Origin: Bryobacteraceae bacterium
GTDB taxonomy: Bacteria > Acidobacteriota > Terriglobia > Bryobacterales > Bryobacteraceae
Direction: 5' to 3'
Assembly: GCA_028275505.1 (NCBI GenBank)
Contig: JAPWUP010000001.1
Location: 19,826 to 83,825 of the forward strand
Length of the DNA stretch: 64,000 bases
Shown here: positions 38,496 to 46,376 of the stretch, one piece after another
Position numbering within the stretch: the stretch's first letter is position 1
Layout: the number at the start of each line of letters is the position of its first letter
Made by a program: the position numbers and the translations under genes
Notes under the pieces: model-generated
Databases searched by the model: none
The model's input: the letters and a program-made list of their open reading frames with translations, nothing else
What the model was told of the DNA's origin: nothing

Positions 38496-38955
38496 GAGCA
38501 TCATCCGGCAGCATGGGGGCCAGAAAAGCGCCCTGATCGCCATGCTCCAGGACGTCCAGCAACAGTACACGTACTTGCCCAAGGACGTCCTCCAGTACCT
38601 TTCACGCACGCTCAACGTGCCTCTCAGCCGGGCTTACAGCCTGGCCACCTTCTACCGCGCTTTCAGCCTGAAACCGAAAGGCCGGCATCCCATCTCGGTC
38701 TGCCTCGGTACGGCCTGTCACGTCAAGGGCGCGGTGAAGATCCTGGAGAAGTTCGAGCGTGAGCTGGGCATCAAAACCGGGCAGACGACGCCCGACCTCA
38801 TGTTCGGCCTGGAACAGGTGCGCTGCCTGGGGTGCTGCGGGCTGGCGCCCGTGGTCACCGTGGGACAGGATCTCTACGGCAAGGTCACCGTGTCCAAGGT
38901 GGATCAGATCATCAAGCGTTACCAGAAGCAGGAGGCGGCACATGCCAAAGCTTAA
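38476..38955 (+). CDS. nuoE: NuoE/HydC-like 2Fe-2S subunit
   Basis: VCLGTACHVKGAVKILEKFERELGIKTGQTTPDLMFGLEQVRCLGCCGLAPVVTVG. Confidence 0.92.
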   Translation: MDLATIESIIRQHGGQKSALIAMLQDVQQQYTYLPKDVLQYLSRTLNVPLSRAYSLATFYRAFSLKPKGRHPISVCLGTACHVKGAVKILEKFERELGIKTGQTTPDLMFGLEQVRCLGCCGLAPVVTVGQDLYGKVTVSKVDQIIKRYQKQEAAHAKA

Positions 38956-39325
38956 GATCGAGGACCTGGCGCGCATCCGCGAGCAAGCCCGCCGCGCCAC
39001 CCTGCTGCGCGAAGGAGCCGGACGCGTCAAGATCACCGTGCACCTGGGCACCTGCGGGATCGCCGCCGGCGGGCGCAACATCATGACCGCCGTGCTGCGC
39101 GAGATCGAGGAACGCAACCTGCACGACGTGCTGGTCACGACCTCCGGCTGCGCCGGCCTGTGCAGTCGCGAACCCATGATGACAGTCGAGGTGCTCGGCC
39201 AGCCCCCGGTCAAGTACGTGGACCTGACCGAGGGCAAGGTCAAGGAAATCTTCGCCGAGCACATCGTGGGAGGAAAGATCGCCGACCGCTATGCCCTGGC
39301 TGTGGGCAGCGAGCGGGTGATGTGA
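38942..39325 (+). CDS. Thioredoxin-like (2Fe-2S) ferredoxin
   Basis: ITVHLGTCGIAAGGRNIMTAVLREIEERNLHDVLVTTSGCAGLCSREPMMTVEVLGQPPVKYVDLTEGKVKEIFAEH. Confidence 0.85.
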   Translation: MPKLKIEDLARIREQARRATLLREGAGRVKITVHLGTCGIAAGGRNIMTAVLREIEERNLHDVLVTTSGCAGLCSREPMMTVEVLGQPPVKYVDLTEGKVKEIFAEHIVGGKIADRYALAVGSERVM

Positions 39326-39334
39326 GGAGGAGCC

Positions 39335-41194
39335 ATGCCTTATCGCGTCCATTGCATGGTTTGCGCCGGGACGGGATGCGTCTCCAACCGGTCCCTGGAA
39401 GTGCGCGACGCCCTCGAAAACGAAATCCGCAAACGCGGCCTTCAGGACGAGATCCAGATCGTCACCACAGGCTGCAACGGCTTCTGCGCCGTCGGCCCCC
39501 TCATGGTCGTGCAGCCGGATGGAATCTTCTACCAGCAGGTTTCGGCCAAGGACGTCCCGCTGCTCGTGGAAGAGCACTTCATCAAAGGCCGGCCGGTACA
39601 GAAGCTGCTGTACAAGCCGCCCGAAGCCGCCGCGCCCATCCCCAAAATGTCCGACATTCCCTTCTTCAAGCACCAGCGCCTCATCGCCTTGCGCAACCGC
39701 GGACTGATTGACCCCGAGAAGATCGAGGACTATATTGCGCGCGACGGCTACCAGGCGCTGGTCAAGGCACTCACCGAGATGACGCCCGAGCAGATCATTG
39801 AGGTGATCACCAAGTCCGGACTGCGCGGGCGCGGAGGGGCCGGCTTCCCCACTGGCGTTAAGTGGCAGAAGGTCCGGCAGGCCAAGGGCGAGCCCAAATA
39901 CATCATCTGCAACGGAGACGAGGGCGACCCGGGCGCCTTCATGGACCGCTCCATCTTCGAATCCGACCCGCACTCGGTCATCGAAGGCATGCTCATCGGA
40001 GCCCGCGCCATCGGCGCGCGTTACGGCGTGGTGTACATCCGCAACGAGTATCCGCTGGCGCTGGAGCGTATCCAGATCGCCATTCAGCAGGCGCGCGAGT
40101 ACGGGCTGCTGGGCGAAAACATCCTGGATTCCGGCCTCGACTTCGACATTTCCGTCACTCGCGGCGCTGGCGCTTTCGTCTGCGGCGAGGAAACGGCCCT
40201 GATCGCTTCGGTGGAAGGGCGCCTGGGCGATCCCCGCGCACGCCCGCCTTATCCGGCCGAGTACGGGCTGTGGGGCAAGCCCACCTGCATCAACAACGTC
40301 GAAACCTGGGCCAACGTGCCGCCCATCATCCTGCACGGCTGGGAGTGGTACTCGCAAATTGGCACCGAGCGCAGCAAAGGCACCAAGGTCTTCTCGCTGG
40401 TGGGCAAGGTGCGCAACACCGGGCTGGTGGAAGTCCCCATGGGAATCACGTTGCGCCAGCTCATCTACGACATCGGCGGCGGCATCCCGGGCGACAAGAA
40501 GTTCAAAGCCGTGCAGACGGGCGGCCCTTCGGGCGGCTGCATCCCGGCGGGCATGATGGACCAGCCCATCGAGTACATCGCACCCGACGGCAAGCGGGAA
40601 GCTCGCGATTACCTCGACCTGCCCATTGATTACGAGAGCCTCACGGACGTCGGCTCCATGATGGGGTCGGGCGGCCTGGTGGTCATGGACGAGGACACCT
40701 GCATGGTGGACGTGGCCCGCTACTTCCTGGCCTTCACGCAGGACGAGTCCTGCGGCGCCTGCACGCCTTGCCGCGAGGGCACCAAGCTCATGCTGGACAT
40801 CCTGAACCGCATCGTGGATGGCCACGGCACCATGGACGATTTGCGGGCGCTGGAAGAGATCGCCTGGGTCGTCAAGCAGACCTCGCTCTGCGGTCTGGGC
40901 AAGACGGCGCCCAATCCTGTGCTGACCACCCTGAAGTATTTCCGGGACGAGTACCTGGCCCACATCGAAGCGCACAAGTGCCCGGCCCACGTCTGCCGCG
41001 CGCTCAATACCTATCGCATAGATCCCGTGATCTGCGTCGAGCGCGGACACGGCTGCGGCGTCTGCCGGCGCGAGTGTCCGGAAAAGGCCATCTTCGGCGA
41101 AAAGAACCAGCCGCACCGCATTGACCAGACGCTGTGCAAGAAGTGCGGCGTATGCGTGGAGGTCTGCCACTTCAACGCGGTGATCGTGGAATGA
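39335..41194 (+). CDS. nuoF: NuoF/HydB-like NADH-binding (FMN, Fe-S) subunit with N-terminal 2Fe-2S and C-terminal 2x4Fe-4S domains
   Basis: SGLRGRGGAGFPTGVKW, YIICNGDEGDPGAFMDR, GAGAFVCGEETALIASVEGRLG, DESCGACTPCREGT; C-terminal CVERGHGCGVCRRECPEKAI...CKKCGVCVEVCHFNAV. Confidence 0.95.
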   Translation: MPYRVHCMVCAGTGCVSNRSLEVRDALENEIRKRGLQDEIQIVTTGCNGFCAVGPLMVVQPDGIFYQQVSAKDVPLLVEEHFIKGRPVQKLLYKPPEAAAPIPKMSDIPFFKHQRLIALRNRGLIDPEKIEDYIARDGYQALVKALTEMTPEQIIEVITKSGLRGRGGAGFPTGVKWQKVRQAKGEPKYIICNGDEGDPGAFMDRSIFESDPHSVIEGMLIGARAIGARYGVVYIRNEYPLALERIQIAIQQAREYGLLGENILDSGLDFDISVTRGAGAFVCGEETALIASVEGRLGDPRARPPYPAEYGLWGKPTCINNVETWANVPPIILHGWEWYSQIGTERSKGTKVFSLVGKVRNTGLVEVPMGITLRQLIYDIGGGIPGDKKFKAVQTGGPSGGCIPAGMMDQPIEYIAPDGKREARDYLDLPIDYESLTDVGSMMGSGGLVVMDEDTCMVDVARYFLAFTQDESCGACTPCREGTKLMLDILNRIVDGHGTMDDLRALEEIAWVVKQTSLCGLGKTAPNPVLTTLKYFRDEYLAHIEAHKCPAHVCRALNTYRIDPVICVERGHGCGVCRRECPEKAIFGEKNQPHRIDQTLCKKCGVCVEVCHFNAVIVE

Positions 41195-41198
41195 GGGG

Positions 41199-42974
41199 GT
41201 GAACATGATCTCACTGACGATCAACGGAACCCGAACCGAGGTCCGCGAGGGAACCACGATTCTGCAAGCGGCCAGGTTTTTGGAGATCCCGATTCCCACG
41301 CTCTGTTACCACCCGTGGCTGAAGCCCTTCGGCGCCTGCCGGATCTGCACCGTGCAGGTCCAGCGCCCGCGCGGCTACGAACTGGTCACCGCCTGCAACA
41401 CCCCCTGCGAAGAGGGCATGGTCATCCAGACCGACACGGATCATGTGCGGCAGGCGCGGCGCGTGGTGGTCGAACTGATGATGGCGCGCTGGCCCAACGT
41501 CCCCATCGTCCAGAAGCTGGCGGCCGAGGTGGGACTGGAGAAGCCGCGCTTCATCAGCGAAATGCGTGACGAGGCGCCCGATGCTTGCATCCTTTGCCTG
41601 CGCTGCGTGCGCATCTGCGAAGAAGTGGTGGGGGCGTGCGCCATCGGTTACGAAGACCGCGGCATCAAGCGCAAGGTGGTGACGCCCTTCCACGAAGAGT
41701 CGGAAGCCTGCGTGGCCTGCGGCGCCTGCGCGCACGTCTGCCCCACCGGGCACATGAAGTTCGAACCGGAGGACTACCGCGGCAAGCCGCCCGAGTTCCT
41801 GCTCGGTCCGAACACGGCCATCCACGTCATGACGCCGCAGGCCGTGCCGAAAGTCCCTCGCATTGACCGCGAAAGCTGCATCCATTTCAAGACCAACGGC
41901 TGCCAGAAGTGCGTCGAGGTCTGCGAGGCCAAAGCCGTCAACCACGAGATGACGGACCAGGAGTTGGAGATCGAAGTGGGCCAGATCCTGGTGGCCACCG
42001 GCTACGACCTGTTCGACGCCTCGGTCATGGCCCAGTACGGCTACGGCCGGCTGGACAACATTTACACCGCCCTGGACATCGAACGGATGCTCAATGCGAC
42101 GGGGCCTACCGGCGGCCAGATCCGCCTGAAGAACGGCCAGCCGCCGCGCGCCGTGGGCATCATCCACTGCGTGGGTTCGCGCGACGAGAACTACCACCGC
42201 TACTGTTCGCGCGTCTGCTGCATGTACGCGCTCAAGTTCGCGCACCTGATCAAGGAACGCTGCCCGGAGGCCGAAGTCTACAACTTCTACATTGACATGC
42301 GCGCCTTCGGCAAAGGCTACGAGGAGTTCTATTCCCGCGTGCTGCACGAGGGCGTCAATGTGATCCGCGGCAAGGTAGCCGAGGTGGTCCAGGCAGGCTG
42401 GTCCAAGCAGGAGGAAGGGACCCTGCTCATCCGTTGCGAGGACACGCTCATCGGGAAGCTCCGCGAGATCCCGGTGGATATGGTCATCCTGTGCAACGCG
42501 ATCGAGCCTCGCCGCGACGCCGAACGGGTGGCGCGGCTCTTTGGCCTCAGCCGCAGCCCGGACGGCTTCTTCCTGGAGCGCCACCCCAAGCTGGACCCGG
42601 TGGCGACTTCCTCCGACGGCCTGTTCGTGGCCGGCTGCGCGCAGGGGCCCAAGGATATTCCCGATACGGTGGCCCAGGCCAGTGCCGCCGCCGCCCGCAT
42701 GCTGGCCACCATCGCCAAAGGCGTGGTCGAAATGGATCCGGTGCGCGCCGAGATCAACGAGGAGTATTGCAGCGGATGCAGGGTCTGCAACGCCTTGTGT
42801 CCTTATGAAGCCATCGAATACCTCGAGGACAAGAACGTTTCGCGCGTGAATTCTGCCTTGTGCAAGGGCTGCGGCACCTGCGTGGCCGCATGTCCGGCGG
42901 GCGCCATCACGGGTTACGGTTTCAGCGACCTGCAATTGCACGCGGAACTGGAAGGTCTGCTGGCGGTTCGCTGA
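41199..42974 (+). CDS. Fusion: NuoG/HoxU-like 2Fe-2S + 2x4Fe-4S module joined to HdrA C-terminal half
   Basis: N-term ISLTINGTRTEVREGTTILQAARFLEIPIPTLCYHP...GACRICTVQVQ; ACILCLRCVRICEEVVGACAIGYEDRG; then HdrA signatures PQAVPKVPRIDRESC, VATGYDLFDASVMAQYGYGR, HCVGSRDENYHRYCSRVCCMYALKFAHLIKE, FYIDMRAFGKGYEEFYSRV, GLFVAGCAQGPKDIPDTVAQASAAAARM, 2x4Fe-4S. Confidence 0.92.
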   Translation: MNMISLTINGTRTEVREGTTILQAARFLEIPIPTLCYHPWLKPFGACRICTVQVQRPRGYELVTACNTPCEEGMVIQTDTDHVRQARRVVVELMMARWPNVPIVQKLAAEVGLEKPRFISEMRDEAPDACILCLRCVRICEEVVGACAIGYEDRGIKRKVVTPFHEESEACVACGACAHVCPTGHMKFEPEDYRGKPPEFLLGPNTAIHVMTPQAVPKVPRIDRESCIHFKTNGCQKCVEVCEAKAVNHEMTDQELEIEVGQILVATGYDLFDASVMAQYGYGRLDNIYTALDIERMLNATGPTGGQIRLKNGQPPRAVGIIHCVGSRDENYHRYCSRVCCMYALKFAHLIKERCPEAEVYNFYIDMRAFGKGYEEFYSRVLHEGVNVIRGKVAEVVQAGWSKQEEGTLLIRCEDTLIGKLREIPVDMVILCNAIEPRRDAERVARLFGLSRSPDGFFLERHPKLDPVATSSDGLFVAGCAQGPKDIPDTVAQASAAAARMLATIAKGVVEMDPVRAEINEEYCSGCRVCNALCPYEAIEYLEDKNVSRVNSALCKGCGTCVAACPAGAITGYGFSDLQLHAELEGLLAVR

Positions 42975-42986
42975 CAAGGAGGAGCC

Positions 42987-43451
42987 ATGAACCAGCAGCA
43001 ACGATTTGAGCCTCGCATCGTGGGCTTCCTTTGCAACTGGTGCTCGTACACGGGCGCTGATCTGGCCGGCGTCAGCCGGATGAAATCAGCTCCCAACCTG
43101 CGCACGATCCGCGTCATGTGCAGCGGCCGCGTGGATCCCACGCTGGTACTGCGCGCGTTTCAACTGGGCGCGGACGGCGTCCTGGTGGCAGGCTGCCATC
43201 CCGGCGACTGCCACTACCAGGAGGGCAACTACAAGGCCATGCGCCGCGTGCTGCTGCTCAAGCGCGTGCTCCGAGAGTTCGGAATTGACGAGCGGCGCCT
43301 GCGCCTGGAATGGATCTCGGCCAGCGAGGGCGAAAAATTCGCGCGGGTGGCCAACGAGTTCACCGAGCAGGTCCGGGCGCTGGGACCGCTCCAGCTCGAG
43401 GAGGCGCCCGCGGCCGTCGCTGAGCCCCAGCTCGAGGAGGTGCGGGCATGA
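42987..43451 (+). CDS. mvhD: MvhD-like hydrogenase/Hdr linker subunit (2Fe-2S)
   Basis: RIVGFLCNWCSYTGADLAGVSRMKSAPNLRTIRVMCSGRVDPTLVLRAFQLGADGVLVAGCHPGDCHYQEGNYKAMRR. Confidence 0.93.
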   Translation: MNQQQRFEPRIVGFLCNWCSYTGADLAGVSRMKSAPNLRTIRVMCSGRVDPTLVLRAFQLGADGVLVAGCHPGDCHYQEGNYKAMRRVLLLKRVLREFGIDERRLRLEWISASEGEKFARVANEFTEQVRALGPLQLEEAPAAVAEPQLEEVRA

Positions 43452-44419
43452 GCAAACCCAAACTGGCTCTCTACTGGGCGGCCAGTTGCGGCGGTTGCGA
43501 AATCGCCGTGCTCGACGTGGAAGAAAAAATCCTCGACGTGGCCGCCTTCTTCGACATCGTCTTCTGGCCCTGCGCCATGGACTTCAAGTACAAGGACGTC
43601 CAGGCCATGGAAGACGGCAGCATTGACCTGTGCCTGTTCAACGGCGCCATCCGCACCAGCGAAAACGAAGCCATGGCGCGGCTGCTGCGGCGCAAGTCCA
43701 AGGTGCTGGTCGCTTTCGGCTCCTGCGCCACCGAGGGTTGCATTCCCGGCCTGGCCAACCTGACCACGAAAGAAGAAATCCTGGACTGGGTCTATCACCG
43801 CTCGCCCAGCACGGTGAACGAAAATGGCGTGCGGCCGCAGCCGCGTTTCCACGTGCCCGAGGGCGAGCTCGAAATCCCCGAATTTTACGAGGAGGTACGC
43901 ACGCTCGCCCAGGTGGTCCCCGTGGATTACTTCATCCCCGGCTGCCCGCCGCAGGCGCCCCAGATCGTCAACGTGCTCAGCGCCATCATGACCGGGGCGC
44001 CCCTGCCCCCGCCGGGATCGGTGATCGGAGCGGGCGAGAAGACCTGCTGCGACGAGTGCGGGCGCAAGCGGGAGGAGAAGCGGATCAAGCGCTTCTACCG
44101 GCCGTGGGAAATCGTCCCCGACCCCAACCAGTGCCTGCTCGACCAGGGCATCATCTGCCTGGGTCCGGCCACGCGCAGCGGCTGCGGCGCGTTGTGCGTT
44201 AAAGCGAACATGCCCTGCCGCGGCTGCTACGGCCCGCCGCCCAACGTGATGGACCAGGGCGCCAAAATGATCAGCGCTCTGGCCAGCGTGATTGACTCGC
44301 AGGATCCCGAAGAAGTGCAGCGGATTCTCGATCAGATTCCGGATCCGGCCGGGACTTTGTATCGCTTCAGCGTCCCGGCTTCCTTGCTGCATCGCAAGCG
44401 AACCCAAGTCACAGCATGA
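43448..44419 (+). CDS. mvhG: [NiFe] hydrogenase small subunit, group 3c/Mvh-like
   Basis: LALYWAASCGGCEIAVLDVEEKILDVAAFFDIVFWPCAMDFKY...VAFGSCATEGCIPGL...FIPGCPPQAPQI...CLGPATRSGCGALCVKANMPCRGCYGPP. Confidence 0.93.
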   Translation: MSKPKLALYWAASCGGCEIAVLDVEEKILDVAAFFDIVFWPCAMDFKYKDVQAMEDGSIDLCLFNGAIRTSENEAMARLLRRKSKVLVAFGSCATEGCIPGLANLTTKEEILDWVYHRSPSTVNENGVRPQPRFHVPEGELEIPEFYEEVRTLAQVVPVDYFIPGCPPQAPQIVNVLSAIMTGAPLPPPGSVIGAGEKTCCDECGRKREEKRIKRFYRPWEIVPDPNQCLLDQGIICLGPATRSGCGALCVKANMPCRGCYGPPPNVMDQGAKMISALASVIDSQDPEEVQRILDQIPDPAGTLYRFSVPASLLHRKRTQVTA

Positions 44420-44428
44420 GGAGGGGCT

Positions 44429-45895
44429 ATGCGGACCATCACGATTGATCCCATTACGCGGCTGGAAGGGCACGGCAAGATCACCATCTTCCTCAACGAC
44501 GACGGCGAAGTGGCCAACTGCTACTTCCAGGTCCCCGAGCTGCGGGGCTTCGAGCAGTTCTGCGTCGGGCGTCCGGTGGAGGAAATGCCGCGCATTACCA
44601 CGCGAATCTGCGGCGTCTGTCCGGAAGCTCACCACATGGCCAGCGTCAAGGCCTGCGATGCGGTCTATCACGTCGAGCCGCCGCCGGCCGCCAAAAAATT
44701 GCGCGAGCTGCTGTACTCGGCCTTCTTCGTCTCCGATCACACCCTTCACTTCTACGCTCTGGGCGGACCCGATTTCGTGGTCGGTCCGGACGCGCCTCCT
44801 GCCGAGCGGAACATCCTGGGAGTGATCCGCAAGGTCGGCCTGGAGGCGGGCAGTAAAGTCATCGAATTGCGCAAGCGTGCGGGCCGTACGGTGGCATTGA
44901 TTGGGGGCAAGTACGTTCACCCTGTCACGGCGCTGCCGGGCGGCATGGCCAAGCCGCTGACCCGCGAGGAGCGCGACGAGATCCTGGGTCACACCGATTA
45001 CTTCGTCGAGTTCGCCAAGTTCACCCTCGGCGTGATCGAAAACGTGGTTCTGAAGAACCCGGCCTACGTGGACATGATCCTGAGCGACACGTTCACCCAC
45101 CGCACGTACTCGATGGGCACGGTGGACGCCAACAACAAGGTCAATTTCTATGACGGCATGATCCGGGTAGTGGACCCCGATGGCAAGGAATTCGTGAAGT
45201 TCCATCCCAAGGACTACCTGGAGGTGCTGGGCGAGCACGTCGAGCCCTGGTCCTACCTGAAGTTCCCGTTCCTCAAAAAGGTGGGCTGGAAGGGGTTCGT
45301 GGATGGCAAGGACTCGGGCGTCTATCGCGCCACCCCGCTTTCCCGCCTCAACGCCGCCGACGGCATGGCTACCCCGCTGGCCCAGCAGGAGTACGAAAGG
45401 ATGTATTCCACGCTGGGCGGCAAGCCCGTGCACCACACCCTGGCCACGCATTGGGCGCGCGTCATCGAGCTGGTGTACGCCGCCGAGCGGGCAGCCGAGC
45501 TGGCGCGCGATGAGGAAATCCTCAGCGACAAAATCCGGAACATCCCGACCGCCACACCGGATGAAGGCGTCGGCTGCGTCGAGGCGCCGCGCGGCACCCT
45601 GTACCATCACTACGTGACCGACGAGCGGGGGCTGCTGCGCCGGGTCAACCTGATCGTTGGCACAACCAATAACCATGCCCCCATCGCCATGTCCATTCGC
45701 AAGGCTGCCTTCGGCCTGATCAAGCGCGGCGCTGAGATCACCGACGGCGTGCTGAACCGGATCGAAATGGCTTTCCGCGCTTACGACCCGTGCTTTGCCT
45801 GCGCCACGCACAGCTTGCCGGGCGCCATGCCCTTGGAAGTCGAGGTCATTGACTCGGATGGAACCCGCATCGCGGTCCGCCGGCGAGGGTGCTGA
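44429..45895 (+). CDS. mvhA: [NiFe] hydrogenase large subunit, group 3c/Mvh-like
   Basis: L1 TRICGVCPEAHHMASVKACD and L2 DPCFACATH with a 27-aa C-terminal tail SLPGAMPLEVEVIDSDGTRIAVRRRGC. Confidence 0.95.
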   Translation: MRTITIDPITRLEGHGKITIFLNDDGEVANCYFQVPELRGFEQFCVGRPVEEMPRITTRICGVCPEAHHMASVKACDAVYHVEPPPAAKKLRELLYSAFFVSDHTLHFYALGGPDFVVGPDAPPAERNILGVIRKVGLEAGSKVIELRKRAGRTVALIGGKYVHPVTALPGGMAKPLTREERDEILGHTDYFVEFAKFTLGVIENVVLKNPAYVDMILSDTFTHRTYSMGTVDANNKVNFYDGMIRVVDPDGKEFVKFHPKDYLEVLGEHVEPWSYLKFPFLKKVGWKGFVDGKDSGVYRATPLSRLNAADGMATPLAQQEYERMYSTLGGKPVHHTLATHWARVIELVYAAERAAELARDEEILSDKIRNIPTATPDEGVGCVEAPRGTLYHHYVTDERGLLRRVNLIVGTTNNHAPIAMSIRKAAFGLIKRGAEITDGVLNRIEMAFRAYDPCFACATHSLPGAMPLEVEVIDSDGTRIAVRRRGC

Positions 45896-46376
45896 GAAGC
45901 GGCGCAACCTGCTAGTTGGCGCCGGGAACACGCTGTGCGGTGACGACGGGGTGGGCGCGATCGTAGCCCGCCGCATTTACCAGCTCCTGGACAACCCCGA
46001 GGACTGGGATCTCGAGGAGATTTGTTCCTCCCCGATGGAAGTGGTCGAGCGCATGGCGGGCTACCGGCGCGCGGTCGTAGTGGACGCGCTCGTGGACTGG
46101 GAAGCACCGCCCGGAACCGTCGTGCGGGCCACCATGGAAGACGTGACGACGGATTCCGGGCCGCCTTCCCACGCCATCGGCTTTGGTGCGGCGCTCGGGT
46201 TGGCGCGCGCCGCGGGCCTGCCCCTCCCGGACTCCATTCATTTCTACGGAATCGTGGTCCGGGGGCCCCTGGTCTTCGGGGCCGGGCTATCGGAAGAGCT
46301 GGCCGCCCGGGTCGAGGACATCGCCCGGCAAATTGCCGACGAGCTCGCGACCGGCCCGGCTGCGGAAGTGAGCTAG
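45858..46376 (+). CDS. Hydrogenase maturation endopeptidase (HycI/HoxW-type)
   Basis: RNLLVGAGNTLCGDDGVGAIVARRIYQLL...CSSPMEVVERMAGYRRAVVVDALVDW; overlaps the end of mvhA. Confidence 0.88.
   Translation: MEPASRSAGEGAEKRRNLLVGAGNTLCGDDGVGAIVARRIYQLLDNPEDWDLEEICSSPMEVVERMAGYRRAVVVDALVDWEAPPGTVVRATMEDVTTDSGPPSHAIGFGAALGLARAAGLPLPDSIHFYGIVVRGPLVFGAGLSEELAARVEDIARQIADELATGPAAEVS

Noticed and set aside
38912-41299. 795-aa ORF on - strand
   Set aside because: Shadow of nuoF and the 2Fe-2S gene
41211-43001. 596-aa ORF on - strand
   Set aside because: Shadow of the NuoG::HdrA fusion
43229-45976. 915-aa ORF on - strand
   Set aside because: Shadow of mvhG/mvhA; no recognisable protein motifs
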